Shown here in pieces: positions 9,592 to 19,694 of a DNA stretch of 64,000 bases (the first letter of the stretch is position 1; the number at the start of each line of letters is the position of its first letter). Both the position numbers and the translations under genes were made by a program. The stretch is from NCBI GenBank assembly GCA_900316525.1, contig ONDF01000006.1, forward strand, positions 35,033-99,032, in the 5' to 3' direction. The DNA comes from an uncultured Bacteroidales bacterium (lineage in GTDB: Bacteria > Bacteroidota > Bacteroidia > Bacteroidales > UBA932). The notes below the pieces were generated by a model. That model was not told where the DNA came from. It saw nothing but the letters and a program-made list of their open reading frames with translations, and searched no databases.

Positions 9592-12500
9592 ATGAAATAC
9601 AAGTTCCTGACCGGTTTGATCCTCCTGGCCGCCCTCCTGGGCTGCCGGCGCAGCGCACCGCCCGTCTCCGAGCCATCAGGGGCCATCGTCGTGGCCGACC
9701 GGCTCTCCAACCAGCGGGTGAACGCCTTCGCCGAGGATGCGGACGGTCACATCTGGATCGCCACCTCCCGCGGGCTCAATCGATACAGCGTCCACGAGTA
9801 TCACCAGTACTTCAGTGCGGATGATACGCTGGGCCTTCCCGACAACCAGGTGAACGACGTCTTTCGCAGTTCGAACGGAACCATCTGGGCCGCGACGAAC
9901 AGCGGGGTAGCCCGTCTCACGTCCGAAGGACAGTTCAGATACGTGCCCGCCCCCGGCCGGCCGAACGCCAACCACCTTTGGGAAACCCGGGACGGCAAGC
10001 TCCTGATGAGCAATTCCGCCTCGCTGTTCCAATACGACGCGGACGAGGACCGTTTCCGGCCGGTCGTCCGCGACTTCAACGCCTTCAGCCATCCATATGC
10101 CGTCCAGGAAGGAAACTTCCTGTGGGTAACCGCCAACGGCGGAACGGTCCTGAACTGCTACAATACCGACGATTTCTCCCTCACCGCCTCCTATCCTACT
10201 TCCCACATCGTCTATCACTTGTGCGACGCCGGAAACGGGGAACTCTGGATGTCCGGCATGGGCCGGATGAGCATCTTCGACACCCGTACCCGAACCTGGA
10301 AAGAACTGCCCGAGGCCATCCGGAACGAATCCCGGCTGATGCAGGGCGATGTCGATATCATCTATAACGTCGACGACCGGTCCATCCTGCTGAACGTCAT
10401 CGGCAAAGGCATGTTCCACTATTACCGGACGACGGAGCGCGTCCTTTTCCAGGACGACGCCGGTTTCCCCTTCGAACTGCCTGACTCGGAAATCCGCACC
10501 ATCTTCCGGGACAGCGAGCACAATCTGTGGTTCGGTACGACCGACCAGGGATACACCGTCTCTTACATGTACAGGAACCAGTTCAACAGCAACAAGTTCC
10601 TGACATCGGCCTTCGCCGGGAAAACAGTGGTGTCCTTGTGCCTGGACCAGGAGCAGCGGCTCTGGATCGCCACGCTCCGCGACGGCCTGTGGCTGTATGA
10701 CCTGCGCAGGAAAGACCTCCGGAGCGTGGACATTTCTTCCCTGATTCCGAACACCAGCGTGGGCTACAACCGCTGCTCGAAGGTGTTCTGCGACTCCGGC
10801 GGCGACCTGTGGCTGTTCTTCCAGGAAAAATACTGGGTGGTCCGGTGCCGCTATGAAGGAGACCGTTTCCAGGTCCTGGACAATCTTTTCGTGCCGAATG
10901 TCAGTGCCATCACGGAGGACGGGCAGGGCCGTATCTGGATCGGCGGCATGAGCGCCAACCTGACCCGGTACGACAAGGCCACCCGGGAATCGGCGTACGT
11001 CACCGTCTGGAACGATTCCGAAACGCCCTATGTCACCGACTTGGAAATGACGGCGGAGAGCGGGATCGTGGTCGCCGGCCTCAACCGGATGCTGGTGAGC
11101 GTCAACCCGTTCACGGACGAAGTGACGGAACTGGAGATGACCGAGGAAGAAAGGGCCGCCTGCGCCCGCCACACCGCCCTCCGGGCCACCTGCCTCCTCA
11201 AGGACAGCGCCGGCGAGTTCTGGGCGGGAACCACGGCGAACGGCCTGCTCCGGCACTCCAAGCGGGGCGCGGTCACCGCGCCGGTGGACGGGGTCCCCTG
11301 CCTGGACATCTGCTCGATCGAGGAAGACCGCCAGGGCAACATCTGGGTGTCCACGATGAACGGACTCGGCAAGTTCGACCGCACCGTCGGACAGTTCGTC
11401 AATTACTTCAAGGAAGACGGCATCGGCGGAGACCAGTTTTCCGAACGGGCCTCCTGCGTCCTGCCGGACGGGACACTGGTGTTCGGCGGCACCCACGGCC
11501 TCACCTGGTTCAACCCGCTGGATGTGCCCCAGAAGCGGTCCGTCCCGCTGGTTTTCGAGGATTTGAAGATCCACAATGTCCTGGTGGAGCCCGGGAAGGG
11601 CGCCGCCATCGAGCGGGAACTCCGGGACGACCCGGACATCATCATCCGCGATGACCAGAACGCTTTCAGCATCTCGTTCGCCGCACTGGACTTCAGCGGC
11701 CTGGAGCGGACGCACTACTACTACATGATGGAAGGCTACGACCCCGACTGGGTCGATTCCGGCAATGACCACGACGCCTACTATTCGAACCTGCCGGCTG
11801 GCCGCTACAAGTTCCGCGTCCGCATCACCAACAACAACCAGAGCATCGTAGAAACCGAGAACTCCCTGAACGTCCGGGTGCTGCCGCCCTGGTACGGAAC
11901 CTGGTGGGCGATCCTGCTGTTCATTCTCGCCGGTCTGCTTGTGCTGGCGGCCATCTGGCGGCTGTACCGCCGGATCAGCCGCATCCGGAAGGAAGCGGCC
12001 CGGCGCATCCACGAGGTGCGCCGCGAGCGCGAACGGGTGGAGAAGGAAAAGGAGCAGGAGAAGCGGCTGTCGAAGATCCAGATGAACTACTTCTCCAACG
12101 TGGCGCACGAGTTCCGCACCCCGCTCACGATGATCGCGGGGCCGGTCTCCCAGCTGGCTGAATCGGACGGCGTCAAGGGCCAGGACCGCCAGCTGGTGGG
12201 GATCATCCAGCGCAACGCAACCTGGATGCTCTCGCTGGTGAACCAGCTCCTGGACTTCAACCGTATCGGCGACAAGAAACTCAAGCTCCGGGCCGCGCAG
12301 GGCGACATCGTCGCCCCGCTCAAGGGCATCGCGGAACTGTTCAAGTTCAACGCCGGCGCCAAGGGCATCGAGTTCCAGACCCACGGCCTCGAGGACTCCT
12401 TCCCGATGTGGGCCGATGTGGACAAGGTGCAGAAGATTGTGATGAACCTCCTGTCCAACGCGATGAAGTTCACGCCCACGGGCGGACGCGTCACACTCTC

Positions 12501-13647
12501 CTTCGACGTCGTCCCGCGGGACGAAGCGGCCGCCGCCTTCCCGCTCAACAAGGCCGATACCGACTCCCAGTACGCCCTTATCACGGTGGCGGACACAGGT
12601 CGTGGCATTCCGGAAGGAGAGCAGGAAAAGATTTTCGAGCGGTTCTACCAGGCTGACAACCAAGGCGATACGCACGGATCCGGCATCGGCCTGTATTATG
12701 CCCGTGCATTGGCAGGCCTGCATCACGGCTATATCAAGGCGGCGAACCGCGCTGAAGGCGGTGCCATCTTCAGCCTCGTACTTCCCGTGAGCGCCTCCTC
12801 CTACACCGAGGACGAGCGCACGGAAATCAAGCCGGTGTACGACATCCCCGCCCCGGTCGCCACGGAAATGCCGGCGGAGACGGCGGACAGCGAGGACCGC
12901 CAGCGGATCGCCGTCGTGGACGACGACATCGACATCGCCAACTATGTAAAGGTGCTCCTGAGCCCGTACTACAACGTGTCCGTGTACTTTGACGGTGCCT
13001 CCGCCCTGAAGGGCATGGAGGACGAGATTCCCGACCTGGTCATCTCCGACGTCGTGATGCCCGGCATGAGCGGCTACGAGCTGTGCAAGGCCGTCAAGGC
13101 GGACCTGCAGCTGAGCCACATCCCCGTGGTGCTGGTCACGGCGAAGGTCGCCGTGGAGAATCAGGTCCAGGGCCTGCGCGAAGGAGCCGACGCCTACGTC
13201 ACCAAGCCCTTCCAGCCCGCCTACCTGCTGGCTCTCGTGAAGTCCCTGCTGGACAACCGCGCGAAGCTGCACAAGCGGCTGGGCTCCATCACGACGACGG
13301 AGGACATCGAACCCGAAGCCCTCTCGCCGCGCGACGCCGCTTTCATGAAGGAGCTGTACGAACTGATGGAGAAGGAACTGGCCAACGTGGACCTGGACAT
13401 CACCCGCATCACGGAGATGATGAAGATCTCACGCACCAAGTTCTACTACAAGGTGAAAGGCCTGACCGGCGAGAATCCGAGCGTGTTCTTCAAGCGCTAC
13501 AAGCTCAACCGCGCCGCCGACCTCCTCAAGGAAGGCAAGTACAACATGTCCGAAATCGCCTACATGACCGGCTTCAACACCCTCTCCCACTTCTCCACTT
13601 CCTTCAAGAAGCAGTTCGGCGTCCCGCCTTCGGAGTACGGAGGATAG
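9592..13647 (+). CDS. Hybrid two-component system regulator (HTCS)
   Basis: 1351 residues combining sensor kinase and response regulator. Order: signal with a lipobox-like LLGC; an N-terminal sensor of repeated propeller blades (DGHIWIATSRGLNRY, NGTIWAATNSGVARL); a Y_Y_Y domain near residues 690-760; one membrane segment (WWAILLFILAGLLVLAAIW); HisKA with His839 in NVAHEFRTPLTM; HATPase_c (MNLLSNAMKFTP); a receiver with Asp1153 in VISDVVMPG; and a C-terminal AraC-type helix-turn-helix. HTCS proteins bind a glycan fragment in the periplasm and activate the adjacent PUL. It is divergent from the esterase-SusCD operon and convergent with GH95. The start at 9592 gives a good signal sequence. Confidence 0.95.
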   Translation: MKYKFLTGLILLAALLGCRRSAPPVSEPSGAIVVADRLSNQRVNAFAEDADGHIWIATSRGLNRYSVHEYHQYFSADDTLGLPDNQVNDVFRSSNGTIWAATNSGVARLTSEGQFRYVPAPGRPNANHLWETRDGKLLMSNSASLFQYDADEDRFRPVVRDFNAFSHPYAVQEGNFLWVTANGGTVLNCYNTDDFSLTASYPTSHIVYHLCDAGNGELWMSGMGRMSIFDTRTRTWKELPEAIRNESRLMQGDVDIIYNVDDRSILLNVIGKGMFHYYRTTERVLFQDDAGFPFELPDSEIRTIFRDSEHNLWFGTTDQGYTVSYMYRNQFNSNKFLTSAFAGKTVVSLCLDQEQRLWIATLRDGLWLYDLRRKDLRSVDISSLIPNTSVGYNRCSKVFCDSGGDLWLFFQEKYWVVRCRYEGDRFQVLDNLFVPNVSAITEDGQGRIWIGGMSANLTRYDKATRESAYVTVWNDSETPYVTDLEMTAESGIVVAGLNRMLVSVNPFTDEVTELEMTEEERAACARHTALRATCLLKDSAGEFWAGTTANGLLRHSKRGAVTAPVDGVPCLDICSIEEDRQGNIWVSTMNGLGKFDRTVGQFVNYFKEDGIGGDQFSERASCVLPDGTLVFGGTHGLTWFNPLDVPQKRSVPLVFEDLKIHNVLVEPGKGAAIERELRDDPDIIIRDDQNAFSISFAALDFSGLERTHYYYMMEGYDPDWVDSGNDHDAYYSNLPAGRYKFRVRITNNNQSIVETENSLNVRVLPPWYGTWWAILLFILAGLLVLAAIWRLYRRISRIRKEAARRIHEVRRERERVEKEKEQEKRLSKIQMNYFSNVAHEFRTPLTMIAGPVSQLAESDGVKGQDRQLVGIIQRNATWMLSLVNQLLDFNRIGDKKLKLRAAQGDIVAPLKGIAELFKFNAGAKGIEFQTHGLEDSFPMWADVDKVQKIVMNLLSNAMKFTPTGGRVTLSFDVVPRDEAAAAFPLNKADTDSQYALITVADTGRGIPEGEQEKIFERFYQADNQGDTHGSGIGLYYARALAGLHHGYIKAANRAEGGAIFSLVLPVSASSYTEDERTEIKPVYDIPAPVATEMPAETADSEDRQRIAVVDDDIDIANYVKVLLSPYYNVSVYFDGASALKGMEDEIPDLVISDVVMPGMSGYELCKAVKADLQLSHIPVVLVTAKVAVENQVQGLREGADAYVTKPFQPAYLLALVKSLLDNRAKLHKRLGSITTTEDIEPEALSPRDAAFMKELYELMEKELANVDLDITRITEMMKISRTKFYYKVKGLTGENPSVFFKRYKLNRAADLLKEGKYNMSEIAYMTGFNTLSHFSTSFKKQFGVPPSEYGG

Positions 13648-13658
13648 AGGCAAATCTA

Positions 13659-15989
13659 TCAGCGTTCTTTCAACGAAACCACCTTGCCGTCCTTCCAGAC
13701 AAGGTCTACCGTCGTGCCCTTGCGGGTGCGGAGGCCCTTGATGGAGCCGGCGGGCCAGGCGGAAGGAAGGGCCGGAAGCGGCTGGAGAGTACCGTCCGGG
13801 CCGCTGTACAGGAGCATTTCCATCACGCCGGCGCAGCCGCCGAAGTTCCCGTCGATCTGGAAGGGCGAGTGCGCGTCGAAGAGGTTCGGGTAGGTGCCGC
13901 CGCCGCGGCGGTAGTCCGGGCCCCGGAAGTTGTCGGGGCTCACGTAGCGGAGCAGGCGCCGGTACATCTTGTAGGCGCTCTCGCCGTCGCGGAGCCGGGC
14001 GTACAGGTTCACGCGCCAGCCACAGCTCCAGCCGGTCGTCTCGAATCCCTTGATTTCCAGCGTTTTCAACGCCGCGTCAGCGGTGGGACCGGTCACATAC
14101 TGATGGCCGGGATACGCGCCGATAAGGTGCGACTGATGGCGGTGCTGGGGTTCCCAGTCGCGCCAGTCGTAATACCATTCCTGCAGGTTTCCGGCGGCGC
14201 CGACCTGGTAGGGGCGCAGGCGGGCGAGCGCGGCGGAGGCCTCGGCGACGAAGTCGTCGTCCAAGGCGAGCTCGCGAGCCGCCGCCACGGCGTCCGTGAG
14301 GCACTCGCGGATGATGGCGAGGTCCGCCGTCGCGCCGTAAAGCGTGGCGCCTGCGAAGCCGTCGGGGGTGACGTAGATGTTCTCCGGCGAGGTGCCGGGC
14401 GAGGTGACGAGCTCGCCGTTCTTTTCCACAAGCCAGTCCATGCAAAACTCCGCCGCGCCCTTCAGGACGGGATAATCCGCTTCCAGCGCGGCCCGGTCAC
14501 GGGTGTAGAGGTAGTGCTCCCAGAGGTGGGTGGACAGCCAGGCGCCGCCCATCGTCCAGTTCGCCCAGGCCGGGTCGCCCGTGCCCAGGCCCACGGGCGT
14601 GGCCATCGCCCAGATGTCGGAGTTGTGGCCGGCGTTCCAGCCGCGCACGGCGCCGTAAAGGCGATTCGCGACGGGTACGCCGTTCTTGCTCAGGTTATGG
14701 ACAAAGGCCCGCAGGACATTATGCATATCGCCCAGCCCGGCGGCCTCCGCAGGCCAGTAGTTCTCCTCCAGGTTGATGTTGATCGTGTAGTTGCAGCTCC
14801 ACGGCGGGTCCATGCTCTCGTTCCAGAGGCCCTGCAGGTTCGCCGGGACGCCTTCCGTCCGGGAAGAAGCGATGAGCAGGTATCGGCCGAACTGGTAGTA
14901 CAGCGCTTCCAGTTCGGGATTCGCCTCGCCAAGGTCCGTGTAGCGCTTCAGCTGGACATCGGTGGGCAGGACGCGGACAGAGTCCGGCGTCGCGCCCAGG
15001 TCGATGGACACGCGGTCGAAATAGCCCTTGTAATCGGCCTCGTGGCGGGCCTGGAGCCGCGCAAGACCAGCCTCGCGAGCGCGCTGCAAGTTCGCATCGA
15101 CCAGGGCCTTGTACGGTTTCCCTTCCTTTACGGGATCCTTGTCAAAGCCGTTGAAACTGGTGGCGTTGACCAGGTACAGCGTCGCTTCCCGGACGCCGTG
15201 CAGCACCAGGGCGCCGTCGGCCGCGGAAACGCTTCCACCGGAGACATCGGCATACAAACGCGTGCGGAAATGGATGCCGCGGGCCGGGTCGTACCAGTAT
15301 TTCTCCGGGCTGAGCTGCTTGAAATTGAAATAGTTCGGATAAGTGTGCCACGCGGCGTAGCCGTCCAGGGTCAGGCCTTCCTCAGACGCCGAAAGCTCGT
15401 GCGGCAAGGCCGTGTCCAGGGAAACCCGGGCGCTCAGGGGCTCTTCCGAGACGATATGGACGACAATGACCGAGTCCGGCGCCGAGGCGAAGACCTCGCT
15501 CCGGAACAGGGCGCCTTCCCGCAGATACGACGTCGTGGCGACAGCCCGGGACAGGTCCAGCTTCCGCTCGTAGGCCGACACGGCGCAGGTGTCATAGTCG
15601 ATCCGGAGCGTCCCCAGCGGCATATAGCTCTCGCTGAAATGCCCTTGCAGGCCCCTCTGGAGCCTTTCAGCGGCCGCATAATCCTCGTTGTCCAGGGCCT
15701 CGCGGACGGCCTTCAGGGCTTCCGCCCCGTCGCCGGTCAAGCCGAGGGTCACGAGGTCCGGATGCGCCGTCCCCTTGTCCGGTTCGCCGGTCCAGAGGGT
15801 GATGTCATTCAGGGACAGATGTTCGTGGACGGGATCGCCATACACCATGGCGCCCAGGCGTCCGTTGCCGACGGGAAGGGCTTCCTCGAAGAAGGATGCC
15901 GGACGGTCGTAATGCAGCGTCAAATCACGCTGCGGGGCGCCCGTGCAGGCCGTCAGGACCAGCAGGAGCGGGAGGAGGCGTTTCATCAT
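13659..15989 (-). CDS. GH95 alpha-L-fucosidase or alpha-L-galactosidase, lipoprotein
   Basis: 776 residues. N-terminal lipoprotein signal ([11 protein letters not shown]), then the GH95 N-terminal beta domain ([32 protein letters not shown]), an (alpha/alpha)6 barrel and a C-terminal beta domain. GH95 landmarks are SPENIY with the candidate acid Glu536, [30 protein letters not shown] and [17 protein letters not shown]. The family removes terminal alpha-1,2-L-fucose by inversion, and some Bacteroides members prefer alpha-L-galactose on xylan. Its ATG overlaps the CE2 stop by four bases (ATGA), so the two are translationally coupled. It ends 12 bases from the convergent HTCS stop. Confidence 0.93.
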   Translation of the reverse strand: MMKRLLPLLLVLTACTGAPQRDLTLHYDRPASFFEEALPVGNGRLGAMVYGDPVHEHLSLNDITLWTGEPDKGTAHPDLVTLGLTGDGAEALKAVREALDNEDYAAAERLQRGLQGHFSESYMPLGTLRIDYDTCAVSAYERKLDLSRAVATTSYLREGALFRSEVFASAPDSVIVVHIVSEEPLSARVSLDTALPHELSASEEGLTLDGYAAWHTYPNYFNFKQLSPEKYWYDPARGIHFRTRLYADVSGGSVSAADGALVLHGVREATLYLVNATSFNGFDKDPVKEGKPYKALVDANLQRAREAGLARLQARHEADYKGYFDRVSIDLGATPDSVRVLPTDVQLKRYTDLGEANPELEALYYQFGRYLLIASSRTEGVPANLQGLWNESMDPPWSCNYTININLEENYWPAEAAGLGDMHNVLRAFVHNLSKNGVPVANRLYGAVRGWNAGHNSDIWAMATPVGLGTGDPAWANWTMGGAWLSTHLWEHYLYTRDRAALEADYPVLKGAAEFCMDWLVEKNGELVTSPGTSPENIYVTPDGFAGATLYGATADLAIIRECLTDAVAAARELALDDDFVAEASAALARLRPYQVGAAGNLQEWYYDWRDWEPQHRHQSHLIGAYPGHQYVTGPTADAALKTLEIKGFETTGWSCGWRVNLYARLRDGESAYKMYRRLLRYVSPDNFRGPDYRRGGGTYPNLFDAHSPFQIDGNFGGCAGVMEMLLYSGPDGTLQPLPALPSAWPAGSIKGLRTRKGTTVDLVWKDGKVVSLKER

Positions 15990-17074
15990 TCGACGGGCTT
16001 GTTCTCCATCGGCCAGCCGGTGATGGTGGAGACGACGGGGATGAGGGCATAGGCTTTCTTCAGGTGACCGTTATAGTTCGGATGCCAGGAGGCGCCGAGG
16101 TCGGCCTCGTTGTTGTGGACCTGGGCGGGCAGGCCGGCATAGTAGACGTTCGGAAGCCCGCAGGATTCCACCACGCGGCGGATGTAGTCGTGATGGTCCG
16201 GGCTGTGCATCGGGGCGACGCACAGGATGGGATGTCCTTCGCCATAATGCTCCTTGACGGCCTTCAGCAGCCGGATGTATCCCTCCTGGAAAGCGGAGAA
16301 AACAGGCTGCCGGCTGGTGGAGAAGTCATTGGTTCCCAGATAGATGACCGTAATATCCGGCTTCTTGCCCTCGAAGCCCCAGGCAGGTTCCTCCGCCAAG
16401 TCGAAGGTCTGGAGATACCGCTGCGGCATGTGCCATCCGCGCCCGGCGTCGTCGTAGTTGCGGTCGATGCCCTGGCCGGAATGGGAGATATGGAGGACAT
16501 CGGCCCCGAAGTAGCGGCCCAGGATGTCGGCGTAGGTCTTCGAAGGGTTCTCGTCGGCCGGACGGAACGGGTCCTCGCGGACGCTGTTCTCAGAGCCGTA
16601 GCCACAGGTGTAGGAGTCGCCGACGAACTCGATGAAACGGTCGCGGAGCCCATCGGCCTGGAGGAAGGTCCCCTCGGCCTCGAAGGCGCGGAAGGTCGCC
16701 CGCCCCTGCTCGGCCTCCGTCCGCTTCTGGATGACGATCCTGTGCGGCTGCGGCTTGCGCTCCTTCTGCCGGAACAGGACGACGGTGGTGTCCCGGTCGA
16801 TGACGACGACCTTGTCGGGCTCCGCGGACGGCTCTCGGTCGATCCAGACATTGAAATAATCCTTCCCCGTGTCCCCGGCCTCCAGGGCCAGATAGCCGCC
16901 GGTAAAGGCGATGCGGGCGGTGACGGCGCTCCAGTCGAAGGAGACGGCGCCGGTTTCCGAAACAAGGGTGCGTCCGACGAAGGTGATGCGGCTGTCGGCA
17001 GCCGGAACCCGCTCGCGGGCGGCGGCCGGAACGGCCGCGGCGGCGAGCAGCAGGGCGATGAGAATCCGTTTCAT
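15986..17074 (-). CDS. CE2-type acetylxylan esterase (SGNH hydrolase)
   Basis: 362 residues with a signal peptide ([20 protein letters not shown]). Residues about 25-135 form the N-terminal jelly-roll of CE2 enzymes; the SGNH hydrolase follows with nucleophile Ser154 in [11 protein letters not shown], the GTNDFS block and the C-terminal [11 protein letters not shown] histidine motif. CE2 enzymes remove O-acetyl groups from xylan and glucomannan. First gene of a two-gene operon with GH95. Its ATG sits only four bases after a TATCTTTC -7-like box (17086-17079), implying a very short or absent leader. It probably works with GH95 in the periplasm on debranched, acetylated oligosaccharides. Confidence 0.9.
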   Translation of the reverse strand: MKRILIALLLAAAAVPAAARERVPAADSRITFVGRTLVSETGAVSFDWSAVTARIAFTGGYLALEAGDTGKDYFNVWIDREPSAEPDKVVVIDRDTTVVLFRQKERKPQPHRIVIQKRTEAEQGRATFRAFEAEGTFLQADGLRDRFIEFVGDSYTCGYGSENSVREDPFRPADENPSKTYADILGRYFGADVLHISHSGQGIDRNYDDAGRGWHMPQRYLQTFDLAEEPAWGFEGKKPDITVIYLGTNDFSTSRQPVFSAFQEGYIRLLKAVKEHYGEGHPILCVAPMHSPDHHDYIRRVVESCGLPNVYYAGLPAQVHNNEADLGASWHPNYNGHLKKAYALIPVVSTITGWPMENKPVE

Positions 17075-17102
17075 AGCCGAAAGATAGTTATTTTTCGCGC
17101 AG

Positions 17103-17132
17103 TGTTCAAATTTTGGCGGCTCTTGTTCAAAT
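17103..17132. promoter_or_regulatory. Direct repeat TGTTCAAAT x2 between CE2 and GH3
   Basis: TGTTCAAAT occurs at 17103-17111 and 17124-17132, 21 bases apart, in the 129-base gap between the divergent CE2-GH95 operon and GH3. It matches the octamer pair upstream of the HTCS. A degenerate -7 box TAATTTTA (17169-17176) precedes GH3 and TATCTTTC (17086-17079) precedes CE2. Weak -7 boxes plus direct repeats fit activator-dependent promoters, but this is inferred. Confidence 0.5.
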
Positions 17133-17203
17133 ATCGCCGGGGCGTTGGCAAATCCAGCGTTTCTTTCGTAATTTTACAACAGGAAAACCATAATTCGAAC
17201 ACG

Positions 17204-19579
17204 ATGAAGAGAATCACCCTTCTGTTGACAGCCGCCCTCGCCGCCCTTGCGGCCTCGGCGCAACCTAAACTGAACAAGAACAACATCGACGAAGTCCTGC
17301 AGGCGATGACCCTGGAGGAGAAGGCCACCCTGCTGGTCGGCACCGGCTGGGGCAGCATGGTCGGCGGCCTCACGGGCTCCGACGAGGTCCTGGTCTCCGG
17401 CGCCGCCGGCACCACCCGGGCCGTCCCGCGCCTGGGCATCCCGCAGACCGTCCTCTCCGACGGCCCTGCCGGCCTCCGCATCAACCCCACCCGTCCCGGC
17501 ACGGACAAGACGTTCTACTGCACGGGCTTCCCGGTGGGCACCTCCCTGGCATCGACCTGGAACACGCCGCTGGTGGAGGAACTCACCACCGCGATGGGCG
17601 AGGAAGTGAAGGAATACGGGGCGGACGTCCTCCTGGCCCCGGGCATGAACCTGCACCGGAACCCCCTCTGCGGCCGTAATTTCGAGTATTTCTCCGAGGA
17701 TCCCCTCCTGACCGGCAAGATGGCCGCCGCCTACACCCGCGGCATCCAGTCCAACGGCGTGGGCGTTTCCGTCAAGCATTTCGCCGGCAACAGCCAGGAG
17801 ACGAACCGCATGGCGAATGACGCCCGCATCAATCCGCGCGCCCTCCGCGAGCTCTACCTCAAGGGCTTCGAGATCGCCGTCAAGGAGTCCGATCCCTGGA
17901 CTATCATGTCCTCCTACAACCGGATCAACGGTCCCTACACGCAGGCGAACCGCGACCTGCTGTATACCATTCTCCGCGAGGAATGGGGCTTCAAGGGCAT
18001 CGTGATGACCGACTGGACCGGCCCCCGCAAGACCGTCGAGCAGATCGGCGCCATCAACGACCTCCTGGAGCCGGGCATGGACTTCTTCATCGGCGAAATC
18101 GTCGCCGGCGTCCAGAACGGCACCCTCAAGATCGAGGATGTGGACATGTGCGTCCGCAACATGCTCAACTACATTGTCAAGACCCCTCGTTTCCAGGGTT
18201 ACAAGTACTCCGACAAGCCGGACCTGGAAGGCCATGCGAAACTCGTCCGCAAAGCGGCCGCCGAGGGCCTGGTCCTCCTGGAGAACAACGGCGTCCTGCC
18301 GCTGAAAGGCGTGAAGAAGGTCGCGCTGTACGGCGTGGGCTCCTATGACTTCATCGCCGGCGGCACCGGCTCCGGCAACGTGAACAAGCAATATGTCCGC
18401 AACGTGGCCGAAGGCCTCCGCGTCAACGGTTTCGAGGTCGACGAGGGCATCGAGAACTGGTACAAGCAGTACATCGCCCTGCAGAAGACGGAACTCCAGA
18501 ACAACGCCTCTCCCACGTCCGTCCTGCTCGGCGAGCCCGTCATCCCCGAGATGAACGTGTCCCGCGGCTTCATCGACAAGACGGTCCCCCAGTCCGACAT
18601 CGCCATCCTCACGATTTCCCGCAATGCGGGTGAAGGCGGCGACCGCCGGGCCGAAGACGGCGACTGGACGCTGACGGGCGCCGAGCGCAAGCTCCTGCAG
18701 GACCTCTGCGACGCCTACCACTATGCCGGCAAGCCGGTGGTCGTGGTGCTGAACATCGGCGGCGTCATCGAGACCGCTTCCTGGAAGAACCTGCCGGATG
18801 CCGTGCTGCTCGCCTGGACCCCCGGCCAGGAAGGCGGATACACGGTGGCCGACGTCCTATGCGGCGCTTCCTACCCCTCCGGAAAACTCCCGATGACCTT
18901 CCCGGTCACCTACTTCGACATCCCGTCCTCCTACAACTTCCCCTTCGACTATGTGGGCGACGGTTCCATGAACCCGTTCGCCTCGAACGAAGAGGATGAG
19001 TCCACGAACGAGCTCCTGGCCATGTTCGGCATGGGCCGTGTGAAAAAGCCCAACGTGGACTTCACCGAATACAAGGAAGGCATCTGGGTGGGGTACCGCT
19101 ACTTCACCACCGTCGGCAAGAATGTGTCCTATCCGTTCGGCTACGGCCTCTCCTACACGGCCTTCACCTATTCCAAGCCGGCCGTGAAAGTGGCCAAGGA
19201 CGGCACCGTCACCGCCACCGTCACCGTGACCAACACCGGTTCCTTCGCCGGTAAGGAAGCCGTGCAGCTGTACGTCACCGCTCCGGATGGCGGCCTCGTG
19301 AAGCCCGCCTGCGAGCTCCGCGCCTTCGCCAAGACCCGCGAACTGAAGCCCGGCGAGAGCCAGACGCTCACCCTGACCGTGGATCCGTACACCCTCGCTT
19401 CCTTCAACGAGGAGACCAGCGCTTGGGAGACCGCCGCGGGCGCCTACACCGCGCACTTCGGCGCTTCCGTCGCCGACATCCGCGCCTCCCTCCCCTTCAA
19501 GGTCGCCAAGGCCCAGACCTGGCCCGTGAACCGCGTGATGCTCCCCAAGGAGCCCGTGCAGGAGATCCACGTGAAATAA
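17204..19579 (+). CDS. GH3 beta-glycosidase with C-terminal Fn3-like domain
   Basis: 791 residues from the ATG at 17204, chosen because it gives a clean signal peptide (MKRITLLLTAALAALAASAQ); the reading frame is open further upstream but that part is antisense to CE2. The GH3 N-terminal barrel includes LSDGPAGLR, CGRNFEYFSEDP, VKHFAGNSQE and nucleophile Asp270 in GIVMTDWTG. The GH3 C-terminal domain and a fibronectin-III-like domain (residues about 690-765) follow. Typical activities are beta-glucosidase or beta-xylosidase, probably periplasmic. It is divergent from CE2-GH95 and followed by a strong hairpin, so it appears monocistronic. Confidence 0.93.
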   Translation: MKRITLLLTAALAALAASAQPKLNKNNIDEVLQAMTLEEKATLLVGTGWGSMVGGLTGSDEVLVSGAAGTTRAVPRLGIPQTVLSDGPAGLRINPTRPGTDKTFYCTGFPVGTSLASTWNTPLVEELTTAMGEEVKEYGADVLLAPGMNLHRNPLCGRNFEYFSEDPLLTGKMAAAYTRGIQSNGVGVSVKHFAGNSQETNRMANDARINPRALRELYLKGFEIAVKESDPWTIMSSYNRINGPYTQANRDLLYTILREEWGFKGIVMTDWTGPRKTVEQIGAINDLLEPGMDFFIGEIVAGVQNGTLKIEDVDMCVRNMLNYIVKTPRFQGYKYSDKPDLEGHAKLVRKAAAEGLVLLENNGVLPLKGVKKVALYGVGSYDFIAGGTGSGNVNKQYVRNVAEGLRVNGFEVDEGIENWYKQYIALQKTELQNNASPTSVLLGEPVIPEMNVSRGFIDKTVPQSDIAILTISRNAGEGGDRRAEDGDWTLTGAERKLLQDLCDAYHYAGKPVVVVLNIGGVIETASWKNLPDAVLLAWTPGQEGGYTVADVLCGASYPSGKLPMTFPVTYFDIPSSYNFPFDYVGDGSMNPFASNEEDESTNELLAMFGMGRVKKPNVDFTEYKEGIWVGYRYFTTVGKNVSYPFGYGLSYTAFTYSKPAVKVAKDGTVTATVTVTNTGSFAGKEAVQLYVTAPDGGLVKPACELRAFAKTRELKPGESQTLTLTVDPYTLASFNEETSAWETAAGAYTAHFGASVADIRASLPFKVAKAQTWPVNRVMLPKEPVQEIHVK

Positions 19580-19619
19580 ACCGTCCCGACCAATCCGCTG
19601 TAACACAGCGTATTACACA

Positions 19620-19654
19620 AAACTCCCTGGTGCAAATGTACCAGGGAGTTTCTT
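19620..19654 (+). terminator. Intrinsic terminator after GH3
   Basis: A perfect 12-base inverted repeat (AAACTCCCTGGT at 19620-19631, ACCAGGGAGTTT at 19640-19651) with an 8-base loop, followed by TTTCTT. It lies 40 bases after the GH3 stop and before the convergent creD, so it may work both ways. Confidence 0.85.
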
Positions 19655-19694
19655 ATAATGAGTTGTATGTCAATGACTTGAGCGGGACGGGGGG

